In this document: positions 1-7,177 of the stretch, piece after piece
Position numbering within the stretch: position 1 is the stretch's first letter
Layout of the letters: each line of letters begins with the position of its first letter
IMG/VR virus record: IMGVR_UViG_3300036792_000242
Location: 1 to 37,004 of that record
DNA length: 37,004 nucleotides
Source: a virus
Direction: 5' to 3' (one strand)
Program-made: the position numbers and the translations under genes
Notes under the pieces: generated by a model
What the model was told of the DNA's origin: nothing
The model's database searches: none
What the model saw: only the letters and a program-made list of their open reading frames with translations

Positions 1-14
1 CTCTTCCTGGGCAT
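1..14 (-). CDS. 5' end of a leftward gene cut by the window edge
   Basis: Only the start is present: an ATG at 14-12 followed by codons for Pro, Arg and Lys before the window ends. It is called because a strong Shine-Dalgarno run (AAAAGGAGAG) lies about 8 nt upstream, over the stop codon of the preceding leftward gene, which suggests an operon continuing to the left. Nothing can be said about function. Confidence 0.45.
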
Positions 15-16
15 CC

Positions 17-277
17 TCACTCTCTCCTTTTCGTCACGCTCGCCAGCAGGCGAGCCAGCTCAGCAGGGCCAGGGCGGCAGCGCCAACCGCCGCTCGCCTC
101 CCGCAGCCGCCACGCCTCCGCGGCGGCACCTGACCCGTCGTCGTGATCCTCGTTCCCACCTGCCTGCTCCTCACTCACCGTCGACAGGCACACGCAGCTC
201 GATCCCGCGTGGCAGGCCCCGGTCAGCCAGGGCACGCACGCCCCGCGCACCTCTTGAACGTGGGTCAGCTTACTCAT
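17..277 (-). CDS. small hypothetical protein
   Basis: An 86-residue open frame whose ATG overlaps the last codons of the upstream leftward gene (stop at 272-270). The first third is Cys-rich, the middle is acidic and the C-terminus basic. No family is recognised. There is no clear ribosome binding site at this ATG. An internal GTG near 182, giving about 54 residues, is an alternative start, because part of the N-terminal stretch also reads well in another frame. The tail of the gene contains the ribosome binding site of the next leftward gene. Moderate to low confidence. Confidence 0.42.
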   Translation of the reverse strand: MSKLTHVQEVRGACVPWLTGACHAGSSCVCLSTVSEEQAGGNEDHDDGSGAAAEAWRLREASGGWRCRPGPAELARLLASVTKRRE

Positions 278-560
278 CGGGGCCGGGCACCCAGCTTAGC
301 CGGCCACGGCTGACCTCGAAGCAGGTCACCCACGTTGGCTGGAACACCAGGACCGACCAGCTGCCGCGGTCACGCAGGTGAACGCGCTTCCAGCCGTACT
401 CGTCGACGTCCTTCAGCCACTCTAGGAACGTCGCTTCAGCGTCCTGGAGGCTCGTCGCGGTCTCGAGCTCCATCGGGACCTGTGAGTGCGGCCCGACGGT
501 GAACCTGACGACGTACCCCAGCGCCGGTGACTCCCAACGGTCACGTCGGAAGATCGACAC
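270..560 (-). CDS. small hypothetical protein
   Basis: A 96-residue protein starting at a GTG (560-558). The open frame extends further upstream, but this start follows a purine-rich leader (GAGTGAGAAGGAACGAG) like those before other genes in this phage and lies downstream of the leftward promoter at 652-681. The sequence is rich in Trp, Arg and beta-prone segments with no membrane segment or recognised domain. It is the first gene of the leftward group at the left edge. Function unknown. Confidence 0.65.
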   Translation of the reverse strand: MSIFRRDRWESPALGYVVRFTVGPHSQVPMELETATSLQDAEATFLEWLKDVDEYGWKRVHLRDRGSWSVLVFQPTWVTCFEVSRGRLSWVPGPDE

Positions 561-651
561 GGTGCCCCCATCTCGTTCCTTCTCACTCCGCTGGGTCACG
601 GTCCCACGTTCCGGCCTGGCCGGTGAAGTGGGCCGCTTCCCGTCGGGACCG

Positions 652-681
652 AACCTACCACCACGCCGCTCAAAAGTAAAC
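652..681 (-). promoter_or_regulatory. leftward promoter, GTTTAC-N18-TAGGTT
   Basis: On the minus strand GTTTAC (681-676) is followed by exactly 18 nt and then TAGGTT (657-652), preceded by TGG. Spacing and sequence match four rightward promoters in this window. Transcription would start about 85 nt upstream of the GTG at 560. Confidence 0.7.
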
Positions 682-702
682 ACGAGGCTCGACGAGATCA
701 GG

Positions 703-711
703 TGATATGGT
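703..711 (+). promoter_or_regulatory. rightward extended -10 promoter (TGATATGGT)
   Basis: TGATATGGT matches the extended -10 of the other promoters of this phage. The expected -35 position (682-687) reads ACGAGG and has no good match, so the extended -10 may carry most of the activity. It lies back to back with the leftward promoter and 33 nt before the ATG at 744, with the typical leader GGAACGAGTGAGAGGAG between them. Confidence 0.6.
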
Positions 712-743
712 ACCGCACAGGAACGAGTGAGAGGAGCTATCCC

Positions 744-1244
744 ATGAGCCAACCCGACCCCAGCGCTACCGACCTGGTACGCGTCCCCGGTGAGATCCAC
801 CCCTACGAGTTCCACGGCCGGCTGGTCGCGGACGTCACCACCGAGACGGACGAGTCCCCGCGGTGGACCGAGATGGAGCTGTACCGGTTCACCGATGGCA
901 CCGGTCGCTACCTGGTTCACATCGCGGGTCGGTCGGTGGTGTACCACGAGCACGACTCGATGTGCAACGCCGGCTCACCCACCACCCGTGACCAGCTGCT
1001 CGAGGACGCTGAGCCCTGCCCACGGTGCCGGCCCGACGTCCGGGGCCAGGACGATACCTACGTCATCGACGCCGAGAGCGACCGCCACAGCGTGACCGTC
1101 TGCGAGGCCGCGACCGACGTCCTTCAGGCCCTTCGCCTGCCGGGTCGCCGCGGCTACAGCGCGCCGGCGCAGCGGCTGCTCGAGCGCGCCAAGCTGGCTG
1201 ACCAGGGGTTCGCGGCCGCGACGAGCCTGGTTGAACGGCTTTGA
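744..1244 (+). CDS. hypothetical protein, first gene of rightward operon
   Basis: A 166-residue protein starting at an ATG with GAGGAG 7 nt upstream, directly after a promoter. The N-terminal half has regular beta-type sequence. The centre contains Cys residues (MCNAG, then CPRC) and a His-rich YHEHD segment that could bind a metal. The C-terminus is helical. No family is recognised. It is the first gene rightwards from the divergent promoter region, so it is probably expressed early. Confidence 0.75.
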   Translation: MSQPDPSATDLVRVPGEIHPYEFHGRLVADVTTETDESPRWTEMELYRFTDGTGRYLVHIAGRSVVYHEHDSMCNAGSPTTRDQLLEDAEPCPRCRPDVRGQDDTYVIDAESDRHSVTVCEAATDVLQALRLPGRRGYSAPAQRLLERAKLADQGFAAATSLVERL

Positions 1245-1252
1245 CCTCAACT

Positions 1253-1282
1253 GTTTACCGCGCCCCGGTCACTTGGTATGGT
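1253..1282 (+). promoter_or_regulatory. promoter GTTTAC-N18-TATGGT
   Basis: GTTTAC (1253-1258), 18 nt, then TATGGT (1277-1282) preceded by TTGG. It is followed by the leader GGAACGAAGGAATGGAG and the GTG at 1327. It probably drives the nucleotide-modification operon starting there. Confidence 0.75.
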
Positions 1283-1326
1283 CGGGACGTGGCACCGAGC
1301 TAGGAACGAAGGAATGGAGCCGCCGA

Positions 1327-1539
1327 GTGAACGAGAACACCGAGGCGCGGGCCCTCGACCGCCTCGTATCGATCATGAGGAGCCGGGATGAGAGCCGCCA
1401 CTCCGCCCCCCACGTCGCCGCCTACGGCTGGCTCAGCCGCGCGGTGAAGCAGTTCCTGGATGGTGACGCGACCGCCGACGAGCTCGCCGCGGACCTATCT
1501 ACCTGCGAGACCGCGCTGCTGCAGGTCGGTGGCCACTGA
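1327..1539 (+). CDS. small hypothetical protein
   Basis: A 70-residue, mostly helical protein starting at GTG 1327, with GGAG about 8 nt upstream. Its TGA shares a base with the ATG of the following kinase gene (TGATG at 1537-1541), so the two are translationally coupled. It is the first gene after the promoter at 1253-1282. No domain is recognised and its role is unknown. Confidence 0.7.
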   Translation: MNENTEARALDRLVSIMRSRDESRHSAPHVAAYGWLSRAVKQFLDGDATADELAADLSTCETALLQVGGH

Positions 1540-2630
1540 TGCTGATCGTGATCGAGGGACCCGACCTCGGCGGCAAGACCACCCTCGCGGCGAACCTGGC
1601 CCGACGCTGGCACCGTCCCACGCTGCGTAGCCTGTCCCGGCCGCCGGCACCGACGGTGCTCACCGTCAAGAAGGGCCAGCCGGTCCCGGGCGTGGGGCCG
1701 TTCGAGGAGTATGAGCTCGCCCTGGACGAGGACAAGCTCGGTGAGGCCATCCGCAGCCGCCACGACCTCGTCCTGGCCGACCGCTGGCACACGGGAGAGG
1801 GCGTCTACGGGCCCCTTCTCCGCGGCCGGTCCCGTCTCACCGAGGCCGGCCTGACCCACGTGGAGCTCGCTCTCGACGCGCTCGGTGCGGTCAAGGTCGC
1901 GTGCCTGCCCCCGCTCGACGTCCTCCGTGACCGTCACACGACCCGCGGCGACGACCTGGTCACCGCCGACCAGCTCGAGCTGATCCGCGGCTGGTACGAC
2001 CTGGTCACGCGGCGGTACGGCTACGAGGTTCTCAACGGCACGGAGCCGGCGCACCTGGTTCCCATGCTGCTGGTCAACCGCGCCCGGACCCGTCGGGAGT
2101 GGGCCTACCACGCGCAGCGCCTCAGCGCCGGCACGTACCTCGGTAACCCCGTCCTGCCCCGCGCCATCCTCTGCGGGGACGTCCGCAACCCACGGGGTGA
2201 CGCGCGGTTCCGCCGTCCGTTCACGCCGCTCACCGCCGCCGGCAGCCCCACCTGGCTGCTCAACGCGTTGGTATTCAGCGGCTACCACAACGACGTTGGC
2301 CTGATCAACACCGCGGAACCCGGCGTAGACCTGCCGCAGCTCTGGCGCGCGCTGGGTCGGCCACGGCTGGTGGCCCTGGGACGGCTCGCCGAGGCTCGAC
2401 TGACCAGGCTCGACCTGAACCACGTCGCGGTGCCTCACCCGCAGCACGCGAAGAGGTTCCGGTACCACGACCTCGACGGCTACGTCGCCCAGCTCAAGGA
2501 GGCCATCCACCCGTGGAGCTCGACCACAGCAGTGGCTCACACGTCTACCTCAACCTCCTTCGAGACGCTCTCGACCACGGCGCGCTGGTCAGCCCCCGCG
2601 GCCAGCGAACCCGGGAGCTCCGCCACGTAA
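1539..2630 (+). CDS. dNMP/thymidylate-kinase-like protein with C-terminal glycosylase-like domain
   Basis: Residues 1-175 form a P-loop nucleotide kinase of the thymidylate kinase type: Walker A EGPDLGGKTT at 6-15, the DRW substrate loop at 81-83, and an Arg-rich lid near 130-140. Residues about 208-322 form a second domain (LCGDVRNPRG, then PF...S..WLLNAL, a central VALG and a late VPHPQHAKRF). Its pattern resembles the uracil-DNA-glycosylase superfamily, but the classical catalytic motif is not obvious. Inference: the kinase would phosphorylate the modified dNMP made by the downstream enzyme, as T4 gp1 does for hydroxymethyl-dCMP. The role of the second domain is unknown. The last 39 residues (from 325) are a Ser/Thr-rich tail that overlaps the next gene in another frame by 118 nt. 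Confidence 0.78.
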   Translation: MLIVIEGPDLGGKTTLAANLARRWHRPTLRSLSRPPAPTVLTVKKGQPVPGVGPFEEYELALDEDKLGEAIRSRHDLVLADRWHTGEGVYGPLLRGRSRLTEAGLTHVELALDALGAVKVACLPPLDVLRDRHTTRGDDLVTADQLELIRGWYDLVTRRYGYEVLNGTEPAHLVPMLLVNRARTRREWAYHAQRLSAGTYLGNPVLPRAILCGDVRNPRGDARFRRPFTPLTAAGSPTWLLNALVFSGYHNDVGLINTAEPGVDLPQLWRALGRPRLVALGRLAEARLTRLDLNHVAVPHPQHAKRFRYHDLDGYVAQLKEAIHPWSSTTAVAHTSTSTSFETLSTTARWSAPAASEPGSSAT

Positions 2631-3805
2631 CGGTACGGATCAACGACCCCAGCCAGGTGCACGTCCTGCGAACCAGGCGCCGGCCCAACGTGCGGATCGC
2701 CGCGGTGGAGGGCCTGCAGCTCCTGGCGGGGATCAGCAACCTGGACCAGCTGAACGCGGTGAGCGGCGGCCGGTTCAGCGCGTTCGCCGACCACGGTGAG
2801 CTGCGTGGGGCCTACGGCCCGCGGCTACACGGCCAGCTCGGCCACGTCGTGCGGCTCCTGGAACGTGACCCCGCCACGCGCCAGGCCCTCGCCACGGTCT
2901 GGCGGGGCGACGAGCACGCCGTGACGAGCCGGGACGTGCCCTGCACCACGACGCTGCAGTTTCTGCTCCGTGACGGCCAGCTCGAGCTGCGCGTCACGAT
3001 GCGGTCCAACGACCTGTGGCTCGGCGTGCCCTACGACTGGATGATGTTCAGCCTGCTGCACCGCGCGGTCGCGGAGGCCCTGGACGTGCCGGCGGGAGCG
3101 TACGTTCACAGCGTGGGGTCCATGCACCTCTACGAGAGCAACCTGGACCAGGCGAGGCAGGTCATCGAGGCGGGGCTGCTCACCGACCCGCTCCGCTTCC
3201 CGCCGGTGCCGCCCGACGTCGGCGTCAGCGACGCGTTCACGGACCTGCGTACCACCGCGCTGAGCATCCTTCTGCGCCGACCGGGTGACCGGCTGACGCT
3301 GCCGGTCACCGACGAACGCTCAATGTGGTGGTATGACCACGTGCCAGCGGTGCCGCCTACCACGCGCCTGTGCCTGGCCTGCCGCTACGTCTACGACGAG
3401 GCGACCACCTACCACCGGTGCCGTAACCTGACCGAGCGGCTGCCTGACCGGCTGAGGGTCGCGACCGATGACCTGCTTATCGAGTACCGCCGGGCCCGCG
3501 CCAAGCACGGCGCGTACTCGCTCGACGGGAGCGAGATCAACGACCGACAGCGAATCGCCGCCCTGGTGGAGGAGGTCGGGGAGGTCGCGCGGCTCCTGAC
3601 CTACGACCACGACGGGCCCGACAGTGAGACCGAGCTGTACCGTGAGCTGATCCAGGTCGCGAACGTCGCCGTGACCTGGGCCACGGTGGTTCACCGTGGC
3701 TACCGCGCGCCGACCAACGAGGAAGACAAGGAGAACGAGGTTGAAGCGTCTGTGGAACCGGTTGATCCAGCTCGTGAACGCGCCGGTGATCTGGCTGCTG
3801 GTTAG
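2513..3805 (+). CDS. dCMP-specific thymidylate-synthase-family enzyme (probable dCMP hydroxymethylase) fused to a MazG-like domain
   Basis: Residues 1-270 are thymidylate-synthase fold: PRG near 28, the YGPR segment at 101, catalytic Cys144 in DVPCTTTLQF, the RSNDLWLG phosphate/fold motif at 164-171, and HLY at 205-207. Asp175 in VPYD replaces the Asn that binds dUMP in thymidylate synthase. Asp there is the known signature of dCMP hydroxymethylases such as T4 gp42. A short zinc-ribbon-like stretch (C287, C290, H301, C303) links to a MazG-type all-alpha pyrophosphohydrolase at about 315-395 (EEVGE at 353-357, ELIQ at 378-381, with Gln where Asp is usual). Inference: one polypeptide could convert dCTP to dCMP and then to 5-hydroxymethyl-dCMP; dCMP methylation is the alternative. 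The GTG start has AAGGAGG 10 nt upstream and preserves the conserved N-terminus. Confidence 0.82.
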   Translation: MELDHSSGSHVYLNLLRDALDHGALVSPRGQRTRELRHVTVRINDPSQVHVLRTRRRPNVRIAAVEGLQLLAGISNLDQLNAVSGGRFSAFADHGELRGAYGPRLHGQLGHVVRLLERDPATRQALATVWRGDEHAVTSRDVPCTTTLQFLLRDGQLELRVTMRSNDLWLGVPYDWMMFSLLHRAVAEALDVPAGAYVHSVGSMHLYESNLDQARQVIEAGLLTDPLRFPPVPPDVGVSDAFTDLRTTALSILLRRPGDRLTLPVTDERSMWWYDHVPAVPPTTRLCLACRYVYDEATTYHRCRNLTERLPDRLRVATDDLLIEYRRARAKHGAYSLDGSEINDRQRIAALVEEVGEVARLLTYDHDGPDSETELYRELIQVANVAVTWATVVHRGYRAPTNEEDKENEVEASVEPVDPARERAGDLAAG

Positions 3806-3941
3806 GCTCCCCGACCCCGACACGACGGGTCACTGGACGGACCTCGACGACCGACCCGGACACGACGATCAGTTCGGGGAGCTGCTGAGCGAGTTCCGCA
3901 AGGAGGGTACGGTACCCAACCTGGTACCCGTCACGCGATGA
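3741..3941 (+). CDS. small protein with N-terminal hydrophobic helix
   Basis: A 66-residue protein starting at TTG 3741, inside the 3' end of the preceding gene, with AAGGAG 8 nt upstream. The first 24 residues form a basic, amphipathic to hydrophobic helix (LIQLVNAPVIWLLVRL). The rest is acidic and soluble. Its stop overlaps the ATG of the next gene (ATGA at 3938-3941). The similar helix at the start of the next product suggests both may associate with membranes. No family is recognised. Confidence 0.6.
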   Translation: MKRLWNRLIQLVNAPVIWLLVRLPDPDTTGHWTDLDDRPGHDDQFGELLSEFRKEGTVPNLVPVTR

Positions 3942-4171
3942 GAACGAGGGTCAGCGTCTGGCTGCTGCGGTTGATGATCTGGGTTCTGCCGTGGCAAGAT
4001 AAACACCCGGTCCAGGACGCGGACCTGAACGTGACGCAGCTGCCCGACGGCTGGCACGTGTGGGGTACCATCGCCACCCTGGATGGCACGTCGTACGTGG
4101 TTGACCTCAGCGGCGCCAACCCCGCGGTCGTGGGTCAGGCGCTGGTTGAGCTGGTGGAGGCGATCACGTGA
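3938..4171 (+). CDS. small hypothetical protein with N-terminal hydrophobic helix
   Basis: A 77-residue protein. Residues 5-18 (VSVWLLRLMIWVLP) could be a short membrane anchor. The remainder looks like a small alpha/beta domain. Both ends overlap neighbours: its ATG lies in the stop of the gene before, and its TGA overlaps the GTG of the deaminase gene. It therefore sits inside the nucleotide-metabolism operon, but its function is unknown. Confidence 0.65.
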   Translation: MRTRVSVWLLRLMIWVLPWQDKHPVQDADLNVTQLPDGWHVWGTIATLDGTSYVVDLSGANPAVVGQALVELVEAIT

Positions 4172-4674
4172 CCCTGACCCTGACCGACGTTCCCGAGCCA
4201 CCGCCCCGCGCCACGTGGGACCAGACCTGGCTCGCCGTCGCGACGGTGGTCGCGCAGCGAAGCTGGTGCTCCCGCCGTCAGGTGGGAGCGGTGATCGTGA
4301 CCCGGGACAACCGCGTCGCCAGCGTCAGCTACAACGGGCCACCGCGGGGCCAGCACGTGACCACGACGTGTGACCACTGGTGCCGTCGCGCCATCGACCG
4401 TGACCTGCAGGCGTACGACAACTGCGACGCCATCCACGCCGAGGCGAACGCGCTCCTGCGAGCCGACTACACGGACATCGCGGGTGGCACGGTCTACGTG
4501 TCGAGCGCGATGTGCGTCAACTGCGCCAAGCTTGTCGCCAACTCGGGCCTGGTACGAGCGGTTCACGTGGTGGATGAGGAACGAGACGCGCACCGTCGGC
4601 CCGACGACGTGGAGCTGCAGCTCCGGCAGTGGGGCCTGTCCGTTCAACGAGCGAGGAACCTGGGTGACGGCTGA
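4168..4674 (+). CDS. deoxycytidylate (dCMP) deaminase
   Basis: A 168-residue zinc-dependent deaminase. The zinc site is clear: HAEAN at 90-94 (His ligand and Glu proton shuttle) and SSAMCVNC with Cys116 and Cys119. The N-terminal VGAVIV..DNRV....YNGPP stretch is typical of dCMP deaminases. It would make dUMP from dCMP to feed host thymidylate synthesis, and it competes with the dCMP-modifying enzyme for substrate, as the corresponding T4 pair does. The GTG start overlaps the stop of the gene before. The gene ends just inside the polymerase gene. Confidence 0.88.
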   Translation: MTLTLTDVPEPPPRATWDQTWLAVATVVAQRSWCSRRQVGAVIVTRDNRVASVSYNGPPRGQHVTTTCDHWCRRAIDRDLQAYDNCDAIHAEANALLRADYTDIAGGTVYVSSAMCVNCAKLVANSGLVRAVHVVDEERDAHRRPDDVELQLRQWGLSVQRARNLGDG

Positions 4675-6517
4675 GGTAGCGACCCGCCGACCGGCGGAGG
4701 TCCGGGAGTCCCCGCTCCAGGGGATCTCACTGCGGCTGGTGGAGTCCCTGGCCGACGCGAACGAGATGGCTCGCTGGCTCGGTGAGCGCCGTGACGTCCT
4801 GGCGTACGACACCGAGTCCGGTGGCCTGAACGCGAAGAAGGACCCGCTGCGACTGGTGCAGCTCGGTGACGAGCGCACCGGCTGGGCGGTTCCCTGGCCG
4901 CTCTGGGGCGGCCTCGTCGTGGAGCTGCTGACCCGGTACGAGGGTGACAAGGTCGCGCACCACAAGAAGTTCGACGACGGGTTCCTGCACGTTCACGCCG
5001 GGCTGCCGATCCCCGCGCTCGGTGACGACACCATGATCCAGCTCGCCCTGGCGGACCCTACCTACCCCAAGGGCCTGAAGCCGGCCAGCGCGCGGCTGAT
5101 CGACCCCCGGGCGACCGCGGGCGAGAAGCTGCTGCACGACGGCATGCGGGACCACGGCTGGACGTGGGCCACGGTGCCGTACACCTTCCCACCGTACTGG
5201 GTGTACGCCGCCCTGGACCCGGTGCTGACCGCGCACCTGCATCGGCTGAAGCGAGCCGAGGTGCGTGCTCGCTGCGAGGACCTGTACCAGCTCGAGCTGG
5301 CGGTGTCGCGGATCTGCGGGCGTATGTCTCTCGCCGGCGTCCTCATCGATCGGCCCTACGTCACGAACGCCCTCGAGAAGCTGAGAGGCTACACCGGGCG
5401 CGTCCGGTCCTGGCTCAGCGACGTGTACGGGGTGACCAGCCTGGCCTCCGGCAGGCAGCTCTACCAGGCGTTCCTCCAAGCTGGGTACGCGATCACCGAC
5501 ACGACGCCGACGGGCATGCCCAAGGTGGACAAGGACACCCTGGCGGGGATCGCCGCGGCGGGGTTCGAGGCCGACGCGGCGGCCACCCTCGGTGACGGCG
5601 CCGCGCCGCCGGCCGCGGCCCGGCTCGCGAAGCTGGTGATCGACGGCCGCCACGCCGACAAAGTGATCAACGGCTACCTGGAGAACTTCCTGGAACTCGT
5701 CGACGCCGACGACGTCATCCACGCCGGGATCAACACCATCCAGGCCCGGACCGGGCGCATGTCCGTGACCGAGCCGGCGCTGCAGACGCTGCACCGGGAC
5801 GACAAGATCGTGCGGGGCTGCTTCATCCCCCGTCCCGGCCACGTGTTTGTCACCGTGGACTTCAGCCAGGTGGAGATGCGTCTGGCCGCCGCGCTGAGCG
5901 AGGATCCCGGCCTGATCCAGGCCTTCTACGAGGCCGACAACGGGGGTCGGGACTTCTACTCCGGGATCGCGAGCGAGCTCTTCGGGGTTGACGTGCCCAA
6001 GAGCGACCCGCGCCGGCAGGCGGTCAAGACCATGTCCTACGCCAAGCTGTACGGCGCCGGCGTGCCCACCATGGCTCGGTCCATCGGCCTGCCGCAGGCC
6101 CGGGTCCGGGTCATCCACGACGCCTTCAACGAGCGGTTCCCCGGCCTGGAGCGCATGGCCAGGGAGCTGAGCAACCGGGCGTACGCGATGAAGCGGGCCG
6201 GTGAGCGACCCGCCACGTTCACGACCATGAACCGGTACCTGCCCTGTGACCCCGGCCGTGAGTTCGCGCTCATGAACTACAAGCTGCAGGCCGAGGCCGC
6301 GGACGCGTTGAAACGTGCCATCGTGAGCGCCGCCAACGCGGGGCTCGAGGATGAGCTGCGGCTGCCGGTGCACGACGAGCTGATCGCGGAGGTCGAGGAA
6401 CGCGACGCCGAGGAGGCGTTGCGGACCATGATCGCCGCCATGACGGACCGCGACAGCTACGCGGTGCCGCTCACCTGTGACGGCAAGATCCTGCGGGAAC
6501 GGTGGGTCAAGAGCTGA
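4664..6517 (+). CDS. DNA polymerase I family replicative polymerase
   Basis: A 617-residue family A polymerase with an N-terminal 3'-5' exonuclease. Exonuclease motifs: DTE at 49-51, HHKKFD at 99-104 (His where Asn is common) and YAALD at 181-185. Polymerase motif A is DFSQVEMR from Asp399, motif B is RRQAVKTMSYAKLYG with Lys455, and motif C is HDE at 570-572. Tyr459 sits at the O-helix position that is Phe in E. coli Pol I and Tyr in T7 polymerase, where Tyr goes with weak discrimination against dideoxynucleotides. No 5' nuclease domain is present. GTG 4664 is chosen because GCGAGGAACC precedes it; an upstream frame extension to 4370 overlaps the deaminase and lacks support. Confidence 0.93.
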   Translation: MTAEVATRRPAEVRESPLQGISLRLVESLADANEMARWLGERRDVLAYDTESGGLNAKKDPLRLVQLGDERTGWAVPWPLWGGLVVELLTRYEGDKVAHHKKFDDGFLHVHAGLPIPALGDDTMIQLALADPTYPKGLKPASARLIDPRATAGEKLLHDGMRDHGWTWATVPYTFPPYWVYAALDPVLTAHLHRLKRAEVRARCEDLYQLELAVSRICGRMSLAGVLIDRPYVTNALEKLRGYTGRVRSWLSDVYGVTSLASGRQLYQAFLQAGYAITDTTPTGMPKVDKDTLAGIAAAGFEADAAATLGDGAAPPAAARLAKLVIDGRHADKVINGYLENFLELVDADDVIHAGINTIQARTGRMSVTEPALQTLHRDDKIVRGCFIPRPGHVFVTVDFSQVEMRLAAALSEDPGLIQAFYEADNGGRDFYSGIASELFGVDVPKSDPRRQAVKTMSYAKLYGAGVPTMARSIGLPQARVRVIHDAFNERFPGLERMARELSNRAYAMKRAGERPATFTTMNRYLPCDPGREFALMNYKLQAEAADALKRAIVSAANAGLEDELRLPVHDELIAEVEERDAEEALRTMIAAMTDRDSYAVPLTCDGKILRERWVKS

Positions 6518-6524
6518 CCGCCTG

Positions 6525-6533
6525 TGGTAGGTT
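6525..6533 (+). promoter_or_regulatory. possible promoter, extended -10 TGGTAGGTT
   Basis: TGGTAGGTT lies in the only gap between the polymerase and resolvase genes. It is followed by the phage-typical leader GAACGAGCGAACGAGGAG. The -35 position has no GTTTAC, so this is weaker than the other promoters. Confidence 0.45.
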
Positions 6534-6568
6534 TGGCCAGCTGAACGAGCGAACGAGGAGCGAACCCG

Positions 6569-7177
6569 TTGAGTCGCAAGGACACGGGGAAGGCAGCTAT
6601 CGCCGACCTTCGCCAGGCGATGTACGCGTACCACCCCGGGGCACCGGACGTCACGCTGTGGGTGGACCCCGGCGAGAGCACCGGCTGGGCGGCCTGGCTG
6701 GACCCTCCCACGCTGGCGGATGAGGGTGCGATGCTGCGGTACTTCCAGGTTCTCGGGTTCACCGAGCCGCCCCGGTTCTTCGGTGGCCAGGCGCCGTGGC
6801 GCGTCGTGTGTGAGGACCTCTACGCCCTGACCTGTCAGTTCGGTAGCTTCCTCAGCCTCGGCTGGGAGGACTACCTCCTGCTCCCTGGCAGCCGCCACCA
6901 CGATCCCAGCGCCCTGAAGGTGATCGGCTTCCTGGAGTGGTTGACCAGCCGCGGCGGTGAGAGCAGCCGCCCTCACACCCTGGTTCCTCAGCCCAGCTCG
7001 AACCGCCTCCTCGGTGCCAGCAAGCTGACCATGCTGGGCTGGTTCAGGCCGGGGGAACGGGACAGCAACAGCGCCGCGGCCCACCTGCTGAGCCACCTGC
7101 TGAGCCAGAACCGCCTGCCTGCCGAGCTGCTGGCGCGGGTGCTCCCCGGCGAGGAGGCGTCGAGTGGCGGTTGCTGA
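6569..7177 (+). CDS. RuvC-like Holliday junction resolvase
   Basis: A 202-residue protein with an RNase H-like fold of the RuvC type: WVDPGESTGWA with Asp33, a second strand ending in CEDLYAL with an acidic residue, and a C-terminal helix motif ERDSNSAAAHLLSH carrying the last acidic residue. Phage members cut branched DNA during replication and packaging. It starts at TTG 6569, preceded by GAGGAG about 9 nt upstream. It overlaps the helicase start by 14 nt, which supports a recombination and replication operon. Confidence 0.75.
   Translation: MSRKDTGKAAIADLRQAMYAYHPGAPDVTLWVDPGESTGWAAWLDPPTLADEGAMLRYFQVLGFTEPPRFFGGQAPWRVVCEDLYALTCQFGSFLSLGWEDYLLLPGSRHHDPSALKVIGFLEWLTSRGGESSRPHTLVPQPSSNRLLGASKLTMLGWFRPGERDSNSAAAHLLSHLLSQNRLPAELLARVLPGEEASSGGC

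Noticed and set aside
1422-2540. 372-codon minus-strand frame opposite the kinase
   Set aside because: Antisense shadow of the kinase gene, of a kind common in GC-rich DNA. It has no ribosome site and no recognisable protein pattern.
3905-3917. GGGTAC-G-GTACCC palindrome as an operator
   Set aside because: It lies inside the coding end of a small gene with no promoter nearby, and short GC palindromes are expected by chance here.
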